From Roseimarinus sediminis (GTDB taxonomy: Bacteria > Bacteroidota > Bacteroidia > Bacteroidales > Prolixibacteraceae), in contig NZ_JBNPXV010000016.1 of NCBI RefSeq assembly GCF_050433125.1, positions 41,856 through 105,855 on the forward strand: a stretch of DNA of 64,000 nt. The letters are read 5' to 3'. The notes beneath the pieces were generated by a model. It was not told the DNA's origin and made no database searches. It saw nothing but the letters and a program-made list of their open reading frames with translations. The position numbers and the translations under genes are program-made. Of this stretch, positions 25,691 through 34,655 are shown in pieces; position 1 is the first letter of the stretch, and every line of letters starts with the position of its first letter.

Positions 25691-27415
25691 TTAAATATCC
25701 TTAAACACCGGCACGGTAAAATAGAAAGAACTCCCTTTGCCAGGTTCGCTAACCACCCAGATACGTCCGCCAAAATACTCGACAAACTCCTTGCATATTT
25801 TAAGTCCCAGTCCGGTACCGGTTTCCTTTTCAGTTCCTTTACGATGAAAGTTGACATCAATCCTGAAAAGCTGGTCAATTTCCTCGCTGCGTAGCCCTAT
25901 TCCATGGTCTCTGATACAGAAATAGAGTTCGTCCTGGTACTTGTTAACGATGATTTTTATGGTGCTTCCGCGAGGAGAAAACTTTATGGCGTTGGTTACC
26001 AGATTGCGAATCACTGTGGCAACCAAATTCTCGTCGGCGTAACCTGCCTCGTTGCTCAGGTATTTCTCTTCTATAATAATTTCCTTGCTTTTTGCCAGGT
26101 TTTCAACAGTCTCGAGTGCCAGTTCAACCATGTTGGCAGCATCGATCATTACCGGATTGTTTTTGATGGTACCACTTTGTGTGCGCGTCCATTCCAGAAG
26201 GTTCTGCAAGAGATTAAACGCGTTTTTTGAAGCGATGTTGATGTCGTTAATGACTTCTTTCTTTTCTTCGTCATCCACCTGATCAAAATCGCTTACCAGA
26301 TAACTTGAGAGTCCCATGATGCCATTGAATGGGTTTTTTAAGTCGTGGGCAACAATCGAGAAAAACTTGTCTTTGGTTTGATTCAGTTCAATGAGCTTTT
26401 GTTCCGACTGGCTGATGGCTTCATTCTGTCGCATGATGCTGATCCGGTTCAGCACCAGGTAGCCGATTCCAAACATGGCCAGCATTACAATGATGACATT
26501 GATGATAAAAATGGCGTCGTTCATTTCCCTGGCTTTCATTAGTATGTGGTCGTTGTTTACTGCCAGCAGATAAACCGACAGCTCCTTGTCGAAACTGTGA
26601 AAACGTGAAAACGAAAGTGCTGCAGCTTCATGGCGGGTTTTAAAGTGTACCGAGAAGTCGGGTTCTTTTTCCGAATTGGCTAGTTGCTGTCTGATGTTTG
26701 CCAATAAGTGATCGGTACCTCTGATATTGTCGGGAACTATAAAATCGTGATTGATCCAGGTGTTATCCGAAAGTGAAGTCGTTCTGAATTCATTGTTAAA
26801 AAGCAGGAGAGGAGCAAGACCGGCGGTGTTTCCGCTAATTAAAAAACCAGTTTGTATTGTAGGGTCGATGGAGTGCAAATACTGTTGCAGGCTGTGAAAG
26901 TCAAGCCCGATTTCAACAAGAGCAACAATTTCTTCCTGAAAATAGCAGGGAAAAACAAAGAGATAACCAAGCAGGGCTTCGTTAATCACAAAGCCTTGTA
27001 TCATTGACCTGCTTGGCAGTTGTTTTTCAAATAGCTCTAGGTAGCTGCTTTTTTCGGGCACTTGTATTTGAAAAAAGGAAAATCCCGCTGTTGCAATATT
27101 TGCTGCCAGTAAGCTGGTATTTTGTCTTAGCAGGCCGATGAGCTCTTGTTTTTTTTCAGTTGAATTGGTAGCTCCCAGTTGCTTTAATAGTTGAATGCAG
27201 GTACTGTCGGAATTGATCTGATTTTGGGTAAAGAGCGCAGTTTTTTGGTAAGCATTAATGGCATGACTTTGCTGCGTTTTTAAAAAACCGGTGTAAAACT
27301 CCAAACGGGATGCCTGTGTTGCACGCGTATCGCGTTGGATAAAAATCCTGACAAATACAATAAATAAAATTGCTGTTATAATTACTATGGTAATAATTGA
27401 ACTCTTCCTGCCCAT
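25691..27415 (-). CDS. Membrane sensor histidine kinase
   Basis: A 574-residue kinase. TM1 is at residues about 6-25. A periplasmic sensor region of roughly 275 residues (probably Cache-like) is followed by TM2 at 301-323. The HisKA dimerisation domain has phospho-acceptor His357 (FFSIVAHDLKNPF). The HATPase_c domain shows NLVTNAIKFS (N box), DHGIGL (G1) and GTGLGLKICKEF (G2). There is no receiver domain and no adjacent response regulator gene, so it is an orphan kinase. The ligand is unknown. Confidence 0.9.
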   Translation of the reverse strand: MGRKSSIITIVIITAILFIVFVRIFIQRDTRATQASRLEFYTGFLKTQQSHAINAYQKTALFTQNQINSDSTCIQLLKQLGATNSTEKKQELIGLLRQNTSLLAANIATAGFSFFQIQVPEKSSYLELFEKQLPSRSMIQGFVINEALLGYLFVFPCYFQEEIVALVEIGLDFHSLQQYLHSIDPTIQTGFLISGNTAGLAPLLLFNNEFRTTSLSDNTWINHDFIVPDNIRGTDHLLANIRQQLANSEKEPDFSVHFKTRHEAAALSFSRFHSFDKELSVYLLAVNNDHILMKAREMNDAIFIINVIIVMLAMFGIGYLVLNRISIMRQNEAISQSEQKLIELNQTKDKFFSIVAHDLKNPFNGIMGLSSYLVSDFDQVDDEEKKEVINDINIASKNAFNLLQNLLEWTRTQSGTIKNNPVMIDAANMVELALETVENLAKSKEIIIEEKYLSNEAGYADENLVATVIRNLVTNAIKFSPRGSTIKIIVNKYQDELYFCIRDHGIGLRSEEIDQLFRIDVNFHRKGTEKETGTGLGLKICKEFVEYFGGRIWVVSEPGKGSSFYFTVPVFKDI

Positions 27416-27487
27416 CCTTCTGCCTTTTCACGGTGTGATGACAATTTACGAAAAACTATTAAATAATGAAGCAGGAAAATTTCAAGC

Positions 27488-27515
27488 AAAAAAAAAGGAC
27501 CCTGGAGGGGTCCTG
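27488..27515 (-). terminator. Intrinsic terminator after the DUF2795 gene
   Basis: Read on the minus strand: stem AGGACCCCTCCAGGGTCCT followed by a run of about ten T. It sits 20 bases after the DUF2795 stop. Confidence 0.8.
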
Positions 27516-27535
27516 TATCGTTGTTGATTTTACCA

Positions 27536-27757
27536 TTAATATTCATCCTCATTGAAGAAAAAGTCGTCTTTGCTTGGATAGTCAGGCCAGATGTCTTCAA
27601 TGGATTCATAAATTTCACCTTCATCTTCAATTTCCTGAAGATTTTCGATCACTTCGAGAGGTGCTCCCGAGCGGATAGCATAATCAATAAGCTCGTCCTT
27701 GCTCGCTGGCCAGGGCGCGTCTTCTAGTTTTGAGGCTAATTCAAGTGTCCAGTACAT
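27536..27757 (-). CDS. DUF2795 family small acidic protein
   Basis: A 73-residue, strongly acidic protein beginning MYWTLELASKLEDAPWPASK and ending in DDFFFNEDEY. It is recognised as the highly conserved Bacteroidetes form of DUF2795. A helical segment (KDELIDYAIRSGAPLEVIENL) is followed by an Asp/Glu-rich tail. No biochemical function is established. The near-invariance I recall among Bacteroidales suggests a core role. Monocistronic, with its own terminator. Confidence 0.85.
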   Translation of the reverse strand: MYWTLELASKLEDAPWPASKDELIDYAIRSGAPLEVIENLQEIEDEGEIYESIEDIWPDYPSKDDFFFNEDEY

Positions 27758-27838
27758 AGTATACTTACAATTAACAATAAATCCTTTAAAATTATTGCGA
27801 ATATAAAAAATATTTTCAATTAACGCAGGAGAATAAAA

Positions 27839-28393
27839 TTAAGTTTTAGCGCTCGTCCATTTTGTTTCTGAAATCCCTTGCTGGTGGTTGATGTAACGGG
27901 CTAGTACAAAGAGATAATCTGAGAGGCGGTTGATAAAAATTATCACCTCTTCATCTACTTCAGCCATCGTTTTTATACTTGTAATACGCCTTTCGGCCCG
28001 GCGACAAACGGTACGGGCAATTTGGCACTGAGCAGCTGCTACTGCACCTCCTGGTAGAATAAAGTTTCTTAGTTCAGGCAATTGTTCCTGCATGCGGTCG
28101 AGTTCATTTTCGAGCATATTTATATCATCGGGCTTGCAAAGCATCCTTTGTATTGCATTGGGGCTTTTGGTATCGGTGGCAAGATGCGATCCGATTACAA
28201 AAAGCTTATTCTGAATCAGCTCAAGCGTAGTGGTAACGAGTTGATCATGAACTGCAGTGAGGAGCAATCCGATCCATGAATTGAGCTCATCAACAGTGCC
28301 GTAGGCTTCGAGCCGGGCATCCGACTTTTCAACCCGTGTACCTCCAATTAATCCCGATGTGCCGTCATCGCCTGTTTTGGTATAGATCTTCAT
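27839..28393 (-). CDS. Cob(I)yrinic acid a,c-diamide adenosyltransferase, PduO type
   Basis: A 184-residue enzyme that transfers the adenosyl group of ATP to cob(I)alamin to form coenzyme B12. PduO-type motifs: N-terminal TKTGDDGTSGLIGGTRVEKSD (ATP site), YGTVDELNSWIGL, and a late CRRAERRI with the ATP-contacting arginines and VLFV-like NRLSDYLFVLAR. Family-length and cytoplasmic. A candidate -7 box TATCTTTG lies at 28447-28454, divergent from recG. No other B12 gene is in the window, and no cobalamin riboswitch was recognised upstream. Confidence 0.92.
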   Translation of the reverse strand: MKIYTKTGDDGTSGLIGGTRVEKSDARLEAYGTVDELNSWIGLLLTAVHDQLVTTTLELIQNKLFVIGSHLATDTKSPNAIQRMLCKPDDINMLENELDRMQEQLPELRNFILPGGAVAAAQCQIARTVCRRAERRITSIKTMAEVDEEVIIFINRLSDYLFVLARYINHQQGISETKWTSAKT

Positions 28394-28446
28394 TTTTTCT
28401 TTTCGTTTTGTTAATTACAATTAACAGTGAATTTGGTTCGACCTGA

Positions 28447-28454
28447 CAAAGATA
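28447..28454 (-). promoter_or_regulatory. Candidate -7 element for the adenosyltransferase gene
   Basis: TATCTTTG on the minus strand, 54 bases before the ATG at 28393. No -33 match is seen. Confidence 0.35.
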
Positions 28455-28528
28455 AATATTTAACAGCCTCGAAAGGACTTGTTAATAAAAAGTGACCAAA
28501 AAGCTGCTTCTTCGTGCCATTGAAATAA

Positions 28529-28536
28529 TATATTTG
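28529..28536 (+). promoter_or_regulatory. Candidate -7 element unusually close to the recG start
   Basis: TATATTTG ends only 4 bases before the recG ATG at 28541. Transcription would then begin at or just inside the start codon. Confidence 0.35.
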
Positions 28537-28540
28537 CCAG

Positions 28541-30640
28541 ATGCCTACAGTGTTATCAAGCGACCTTAAGTTTTTACCCGGGGTAGGACCCAAAAGGGCC
28601 GAATTGCTTCAATCGGATCTGGGCCTTGCTACCTTTGGTGATTTGCTTTATTATTTTCCCTATAAATATGTCGATCGCACCCGTTTTTATACCATCCGGG
28701 AGGTGAATGGCAACATGCAACATGTACAGGTGCTGGGGCAAATTACTTCGCTTGAAAAAACCGGTGAAGGCCGAAAAATGAGGCTTACAGCTACCCTGAC
28801 CGACCGAAGCGGAATCATGGAATTGGTTTGGTTCAAAGGAATACAGTATTTGGTGAAAACTTTGCAGAAAGGCATAAATTATGTTGTTTTCGGAAAGCCG
28901 TCGGTGTTTAATGGCAGAATTAATATAGTACATCCCGAGATGGAACCCTACGATGCAGGAAATGTGCAATCGGTTGGTAAAATGGAAGCCCATTACAATA
29001 CCAGCGATAAGATGAAGAAAAATTATCTTAACTCCAAAGCCATATTGAAGCTGCAGCATAATTTATGGCAGGCAGTCCATGCGAAAATCTTTGAAACACT
29101 TCCGGCCTGGTTTGTACAGCAATTAAAACTGATTTCATTAAGCGATGCATTGAAGGGCATTCATTTTCCCGAAAGCAATGAAGAATTGCAGAAAGCGCGT
29201 TTTCGACTGAAGTTTGAAGAGCTTTTTTATATTCAGTTGAAAATTCTGATTTTGAAAGAATTACGAACACAGAAATTTAAGGGGCATGTATTTGGTGTAA
29301 TCGGCGAAAATTTCAATCGCTTTTATCACGAATGCCTGCCTTTTGAAATGACAGGTGCTCAAAAAAAGGTAATCAGAGAGGTTCGGGCCGATGTGGCCAG
29401 CGGTCATCAAATGAACCGCCTACTACAGGGCGATGTGGGCAGTGGTAAAACACTGGTGGCATTAATGTGTATGCTCATGGCCATCGATAATCAACTGCAG
29501 GCTTGTATGATGGCACCAACTGAAATACTTGCAATTCAGCATTTCAACACCATCAGCATGTTGCTCGAGCCTTTGGGACTGACCATTCGTTTGCTCACAG
29601 GATCAAGTAAGGCAAAGGAACGCCGACTCATTCATCATGAACTGGAAAATGGTGAGTTGGATATACTGATTGGAACCCATGCGCTGATTGAGGACAAGGT
29701 GGTTTTTAGAAATCTTGGTTTGGTGGTTATCGACGAGCAACATCGTTTTGGGGTGGCTCAGCGGGCACAGCTGTGGAACAAAAGCCAAATACCACCACAT
29801 GTGCTGGTGATGACGGCTACACCAATTCCCCGAACCCTGGCCATGACGGTTTATGGTGATCTCGATGTGTCAGTTATTGATGAACTGCCTCCCGGAAGAA
29901 AACCTGTGATGACCCGTCATTTTCACGATAACAAACGTAAGCAGGTTTATGATTTCCTTCACGGGGAGCTGAATAAAGGTCGTCAGGTTTATATTGTTTA
30001 TCCCCTGATTGAAGAATCAGAGAAACTCGACCTTAAAAACCTTGAAAGTGGTTATGAAACTGTTTGTAAGGTATTTCCGGCATACAAAGTAAGCATGGTG
30101 CATGGAAGGATGAAACCGGCCGAAAAAGATGAGGCCATGATGAAATTTAAGAATCATGAAACTCATATAATGGTTGCAACCACTGTTATTGAAGTGGGAG
30201 TAGATGTTCCCAATGCCAGTGTCATGGTGATTGAAAGTGCCGAACGTTTTGGTCTTTCCCAGCTACATCAGTTACGCGGCAGGGTAGGGCGGGGTGCTGA
30301 TCAGTCGTACTGCATTCTCATGTCGTCGTACAAATTATCGAAAGAAAGCACCATCAGAATGGAAACCATGGTTCGTACCACCGATGGCTTCGAAATAGCT
30401 GAAACCGATCTGAAATTACGCGGACCGGGCGACATTGAAGGAACACAACAAAGCGGGCTTGGCTTTAACCTGAAAATTGCAAACCTTAGCCGTGATGGCG
30501 AGATCCTGCAATATGCACGCAATGTGGCCAACGATTTGTTGAAAAGTGACCCGCAACTTCAACTGGAAGCCAACCACTTGTTTAAAAAGCAATTAATAAA
30601 AATGAAGCAGGCACAGTTTAACTGGAGTGTGATCAGCTGA
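28541..30640 (+). CDS. recG: ATP-dependent DNA helicase RecG
   Basis: A 699-residue branch-migrating helicase that remodels stalled replication forks and recombination intermediates. The N-terminal wedge/OB region (LKFLPGVGPKRAELL, residues 9-23, then an OB fold to about 160) precedes the helicase core. Walker A GDVGSGKT is at 297-304, the DEQH box at 398-401 (IDEQHRFG), and TATPIPRTLAMT follows. The C-terminal helicase half contains ESAERFGLSQLHQLRGRVGRG and the RecG-specific TDGFEIAETDLKLRGPGDIEGTQQSG. Domain order and length are normal. It is a stand-alone gene. Confidence 0.97.
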   Translation: MPTVLSSDLKFLPGVGPKRAELLQSDLGLATFGDLLYYFPYKYVDRTRFYTIREVNGNMQHVQVLGQITSLEKTGEGRKMRLTATLTDRSGIMELVWFKGIQYLVKTLQKGINYVVFGKPSVFNGRINIVHPEMEPYDAGNVQSVGKMEAHYNTSDKMKKNYLNSKAILKLQHNLWQAVHAKIFETLPAWFVQQLKLISLSDALKGIHFPESNEELQKARFRLKFEELFYIQLKILILKELRTQKFKGHVFGVIGENFNRFYHECLPFEMTGAQKKVIREVRADVASGHQMNRLLQGDVGSGKTLVALMCMLMAIDNQLQACMMAPTEILAIQHFNTISMLLEPLGLTIRLLTGSSKAKERRLIHHELENGELDILIGTHALIEDKVVFRNLGLVVIDEQHRFGVAQRAQLWNKSQIPPHVLVMTATPIPRTLAMTVYGDLDVSVIDELPPGRKPVMTRHFHDNKRKQVYDFLHGELNKGRQVYIVYPLIEESEKLDLKNLESGYETVCKVFPAYKVSMVHGRMKPAEKDEAMMKFKNHETHIMVATTVIEVGVDVPNASVMVIESAERFGLSQLHQLRGRVGRGADQSYCILMSSYKLSKESTIRMETMVRTTDGFEIAETDLKLRGPGDIEGTQQSGLGFNLKIANLSRDGEILQYARNVANDLLKSDPQLQLEANHLFKKQLIKMKQAQFNWSVIS

Positions 30641-30703
30641 TGTTTTTTTTAGGTTAAATAGAAAAGAAGATGTAGTTTAGCATGTTCAATAATCAAAGTA
30701 TAG

Positions 30704-33151
30704 ATGATGAGAATAATTACTACCCTCACACTGCTTCTGACAGGAGCGCTATTCATGACGGCCGGGGCCGAAGGTAAGAATTACAGACAGCAGTTTCAAA
30801 GCAGCGAAATAGCAGGTGTATCTTATGGAATTGAAAAGGATGTTTTTGTACGGATACCGCCGCCAGCGGCTTTTCTGGAAAAATCAAGTGAAGCACAGCA
30901 AGCCGAGATTGTGGTGAACTATCACGATTTTCCGGAAAATGCACGTACGGCCTTTGATTATGCGGTATCGATATGGGAAAGTCTGCTGAGTTCGCCTCAA
31001 ACCATTTATATTGAGGCTTACTGGAAAAATCTGGGTCCTGGTGTTCTTGGATCATCAGGTCCTACCAATTACTTCAGGGGCTACGATGGTTTTCCGCAAC
31101 GAAATGTATTTTATCCCATTTCGCTGGCAGAAAAAATGATTAATGAGCAGCTCAACGAGCCCGGAGAACCCGATTTAATCGCTAATTTCAGCAGTACGGC
31201 AGCCTGGTATTTTGGTACCGATGGCAATACCCCTTCATCACGATTCGACTTTGTTACAGTAGTATTGCACGAATTATGTCACGGATTGGGCTTTACCGGA
31301 AGCTGCAGCGTGGATAAAGGAATTGGTTCATGGGGCTGGGGTACCGGATCTACTTTCACTTTCGATGATTTCATTTATGATGTTCAGCGCAATCCAATAA
31401 CTGATACGTCTTTTGTTCCGAATCCATCGAAAGCGCTCGCTGACAAATTGACCAGTGGTTTACTCTATTTTGATGGACCAGTGGTGGGAAGTGAAATCGG
31501 CAATCGCATCTTGTTGTATGCTCCGTCTGATTTCGATTCGGGGTCGAGTATCTATCACCTGAACACCACTTTCTCGTTAGGCAATGATCGGTTGATGACA
31601 CCTTTCACCTATACTGCAAGTTCGAACCACAATCCGGGCAGAGTAGCCATGAGCATGATGGGCGATATCGGCTGGCGACATTTATTTATCGATCACCAGC
31701 CAATAAATAACACCGAAGTGGTGGCCGATATTCAGGTGAGTGCCAATATCTATACCGACTTTCCTTCGCCGGTTGAGCGACCACGATTGTATTATTCGGT
31801 CGATAGCACCGATTATGTTGAAGTGGACATGATTCAGGATGAAAATGATACCACCTTGTTTCATGCAAGCATCCCTGTAGACGATGCCTGTGAAATTTCC
31901 TATTATCTCAGTGCCGACGACCGTTACAACCGACGCTTTCATTTCCCGGTAAGTGCACCTGACTACAATGCATCGTTTGTTGTTGGCCCCGATAACGAGG
32001 TGCCCGAAATTGTGCATTATCCCATGATTTTTCTGTTACCGGGTCAGGATTCACTCAATGTGCAGGCCAATGTGAGCGATCCCTTTGGCGTCGATTCCGT
32101 GTGGCTTGAATATAGCATCAACGAGCAGGAAATCCGCCATCTTGGTCTTGACAGCATCGGTGAAAACAAATACATGGTCACCCTTCATCAACTGAGCACA
32201 TTACTCAGTATTGGCGATTCGGTAACATACAGAATCTTTGCACGCGATGCCTCTTTGAGCTCCAATGTAGCTGTTTATCCCGAAACAGGCCATGTAAGCG
32301 TGAAAATGGAAGCCGTTCCTGATTTTGTAGATGAAATCGAAGACGATTTTGCAGCCAATATGGGCAACTTCATCATGCAGGGGTTTCAAATCAGTATACC
32401 AAGTGGCTTTGATGACGGTGCTTTACATACGTTTCATCCTTATGAATTTGCAGGAGAAGAAAGCTCTCTGGAGTACATTGCCCAACTACGTTTTCCCATT
32501 AAAATAAAGGAAGACAAACATTTCATGTCGTTCGACGAAATTGTGTTGGTTGAGCAGGGGGAACCAGGTACTGTTTTTGGTGATGAAGAATTTTGGGATT
32601 ATGTAATTGTGGAAGCCTCATCGGATGAGGGCAATACCTGGCTGCCCCTTAAAGATGGCTGGGACTGCCGATTGCATGCTGAATGGGAAGATATTTATAC
32701 GAGTTCAATTTATAACCAGTTTTCACAGGCCATTGGTAATCCGAATCTTTACAAAAAACACCTGATTGACCTTACCGCCTCAGGGGATTTCAAGCCGGGT
32801 GACATCGTGATTTTGCGCTTCAGACTTTTCTCCGACCCCTTTGCCTACGGTTGGGGCTGGGCCATCGATAATCTGCTCGTACAAGCCCGAAATGTGGCCA
32901 GTCCTGATCTGATTCAAAAAAGCGAGCTCCTTGTTTATCCCAATCCTGTAAGCGATGGAATACTGATGATCGAGGGCAAGGATCCTATCGATCGATTGTA
33001 CTTGTATGATTTGCAAGGTCAACTGATTCACTCAGCTCAGCCTGCCGCTACAAAGGTCAACGTTTCGACCAGTGCCTTTGCTTCGGGTACTTACCTGCTT
33101 CGCGTAATAAGCAACGATCGTTTCTTTGTTCAAAAAATCGTAATACCATAA
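30704..33151 (+). CDS. Secreted putative zinc metalloprotease with type IX secretion C-terminal sorting domain
   Basis: An 815-residue protein. The signal peptide is residues 1-22. A protease-like region (about 90-330) contains VLHELCHGLGFTG, an HExxH zinc signature near residue 188. The usual metzincin third His at +6 is not there. Later LMTPFTYTASS may supply other active-site parts. Beta-sandwich segments follow from about 340-730. The last 75 residues (VYPNPVSDGILMIEG ... LYDLQGQLIHS ... GTYLLRVISNDRFFVQKIVIP) are a type A T9SS sorting domain, so the protein should be exported through the type IX system and attached or released outside. Confidence 0.85.
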   Translation: MMRIITTLTLLLTGALFMTAGAEGKNYRQQFQSSEIAGVSYGIEKDVFVRIPPPAAFLEKSSEAQQAEIVVNYHDFPENARTAFDYAVSIWESLLSSPQTIYIEAYWKNLGPGVLGSSGPTNYFRGYDGFPQRNVFYPISLAEKMINEQLNEPGEPDLIANFSSTAAWYFGTDGNTPSSRFDFVTVVLHELCHGLGFTGSCSVDKGIGSWGWGTGSTFTFDDFIYDVQRNPITDTSFVPNPSKALADKLTSGLLYFDGPVVGSEIGNRILLYAPSDFDSGSSIYHLNTTFSLGNDRLMTPFTYTASSNHNPGRVAMSMMGDIGWRHLFIDHQPINNTEVVADIQVSANIYTDFPSPVERPRLYYSVDSTDYVEVDMIQDENDTTLFHASIPVDDACEISYYLSADDRYNRRFHFPVSAPDYNASFVVGPDNEVPEIVHYPMIFLLPGQDSLNVQANVSDPFGVDSVWLEYSINEQEIRHLGLDSIGENKYMVTLHQLSTLLSIGDSVTYRIFARDASLSSNVAVYPETGHVSVKMEAVPDFVDEIEDDFAANMGNFIMQGFQISIPSGFDDGALHTFHPYEFAGEESSLEYIAQLRFPIKIKEDKHFMSFDEIVLVEQGEPGTVFGDEEFWDYVIVEASSDEGNTWLPLKDGWDCRLHAEWEDIYTSSIYNQFSQAIGNPNLYKKHLIDLTASGDFKPGDIVILRFRLFSDPFAYGWGWAIDNLLVQARNVASPDLIQKSELLVYPNPVSDGILMIEGKDPIDRLYLYDLQGQLIHSAQPAATKVNVSTSAFASGTYLLRVISNDRFFVQKIVIP

Positions 33152-33177
33152 AATAGAATTAGTTGCTGTTTCCGCTT

Positions 33178-33214
33178 AATCGTGATCGCTTTTAAAGGGG
33201 GTCACGATTTTTTT
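33178..33214 (+). terminator. Intrinsic terminator after the T9SS-secreted protein
   Basis: Stem AATCGTGA / TCACGATT (33178-33185 and 33202-33209) with a 16-base loop, followed by a T-run. Confidence 0.7.
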
Positions 33215-33233
33215 TAGGTCTGGATGCCAGGGA

Positions 33234-34586
33234 TCATCGAAAGCGGTTTCCTCGTTTGCTCCCCGCTAAAAGTAGCAGGGCATTCACGGCAAATGCGGAA
33301 ATAATCAGCACTTTACCTGTAAATGGATCGGAATAGAGGGAGATAAGTTTACCGGAGAGCGCCATTAGTCCGCCTGTAATGATTGCGGCCGATACCATCG
33401 ATTGTTTTATCTTAATTCCTGCCAGTCCTGCCAGTACCGGGAGGGTAAAGGCTCCTGAATAAACAGTGAGGGCAATGAGCAGCATGCCAATGATGGAATG
33501 AAAATGAAGGGCAATAAGCAGACTGATGAAACCAGTAAGTACGATAAGGTACCTGCTTCGCTTCAGGCTTTTCTGTCCGGGTTGCTGTTTGCCATCGAAG
33601 AGCTCGGCAATAATGATGGAGGCACTGAGCAGGGTGGTATCGGCCGAGGAGAGTACGGCACTGAGCAACGACAATACAATGAGTGGTAACAACCACGCAG
33701 GCAACACACTTTTCCCAAGTTCGATAATGACAGCGCCCTGAGTACCGCTTTCGCTCACAAGGGAGGCTGCTGTGGTTCCTAAAAACCCGATGATTAGTGC
33801 CACAGGAATCAGAACGGCTATGGTGGTGATAATGGCACGCCGGGCTACCTGTTCATTTGCGGCACAAAAAATACGGGAATAAATGTCGGGACCCGCAGTA
33901 AATGTTGTGGCATAGGTGAATAAAAGAATCAGCAAATCGAAGGGTTTAAAATGACTGTTGAAAGGAAATGCCGGTGTTTTGTAGTCAATAGCTTTCATGT
34001 CATGCAGCTGAAGAGAAAAAACGGCTACTAGAACCAGCCCTGCCAAAATGAGCAGTGACTGTACTGCGTCGGTTTTCAGAATCGATAATTGTCCACCGGC
34101 AACGGTGTATCCGATAAAGACCAGGGCTGCAATCCAAACTCCGGCAGTGTAGCTCATTCCTGTAAAACTTTGAAGAATACTGGCAGCAGCAATAAGTTGT
34201 GCCGCGACGATGCCGGTCCAGGCAATTGGAATAATAAAAGAAGCGATGAGCCGGCTCTGCCGACCGTACAGGTCGTTCAGTAAATCGGGCAGGGTGAAGC
34301 GCCCCAGACGGCTTATTCTGCCTGTAAGCGGCAGCAATGCGGCAAGCCCGATGGCAGCAGTGAGCATGTACCAGCTTGAAGCCCAGCCTAAAGAAGCTCC
34401 TTCGTCAATGGCTCCGATAACTGCCGATCCTCCCAGTATGGTTGCAATCAAACTGCCGCTAACGGCCCTGTAGCTTCCACTTTTTCGGGCAACAAAGAAA
34501 TCGTTGAAATCGCGGACCTTTTTGAAACTGCCTACGGCCACTGCAATCAGTAATGCAAGATAGAGTAATAGTATTATTGTAGTCAT
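33234..34586 (-). CDS. Sodium:solute symporter family transporter
   Basis: A 450-residue polytopic inner-membrane protein with about 13 hydrophobic helices and the LeuT-like SSS pattern. DFNDFFVARKSGSYRAVSGSLIATILGGSAVIGA at the N-terminus, GRFTLPDLLNDLYG after helix 3 and LLSAVLSSADTTLLSASI in helix 8 are family landmarks. SSS members couple Na+ entry to uptake of sugars, amino acids, carboxylates or vitamins. The substrate cannot be assigned. The gene is oriented as the hybrid kinase upstream of it, with a 69-base gap, so the two might be co-transcribed. Confidence 0.87.
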   Translation of the reverse strand: MTTIILLLYLALLIAVAVGSFKKVRDFNDFFVARKSGSYRAVSGSLIATILGGSAVIGAIDEGASLGWASSWYMLTAAIGLAALLPLTGRISRLGRFTLPDLLNDLYGRQSRLIASFIIPIAWTGIVAAQLIAAASILQSFTGMSYTAGVWIAALVFIGYTVAGGQLSILKTDAVQSLLILAGLVLVAVFSLQLHDMKAIDYKTPAFPFNSHFKPFDLLILLFTYATTFTAGPDIYSRIFCAANEQVARRAIITTIAVLIPVALIIGFLGTTAASLVSESGTQGAVIIELGKSVLPAWLLPLIVLSLLSAVLSSADTTLLSASIIIAELFDGKQQPGQKSLKRSRYLIVLTGFISLLIALHFHSIIGMLLIALTVYSGAFTLPVLAGLAGIKIKQSMVSAAIITGGLMALSGKLISLYSDPFTGKVLIISAFAVNALLLLAGSKRGNRFR

Positions 34587-34655
34587 TGAAAGTCAAATGC
34601 CTTGCTTAATGAATTTTTATCGTGTTATGTTTAATTGTTTTGGAATACTGTCTGT

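Noticed and set aside
28394..28540. Cobalamin riboswitch upstream of the adenosyltransferase gene
   Set aside because: The intergenic space is only about 147 bases shared with recG, and I could not find the conserved B12-box or a matching long stem.
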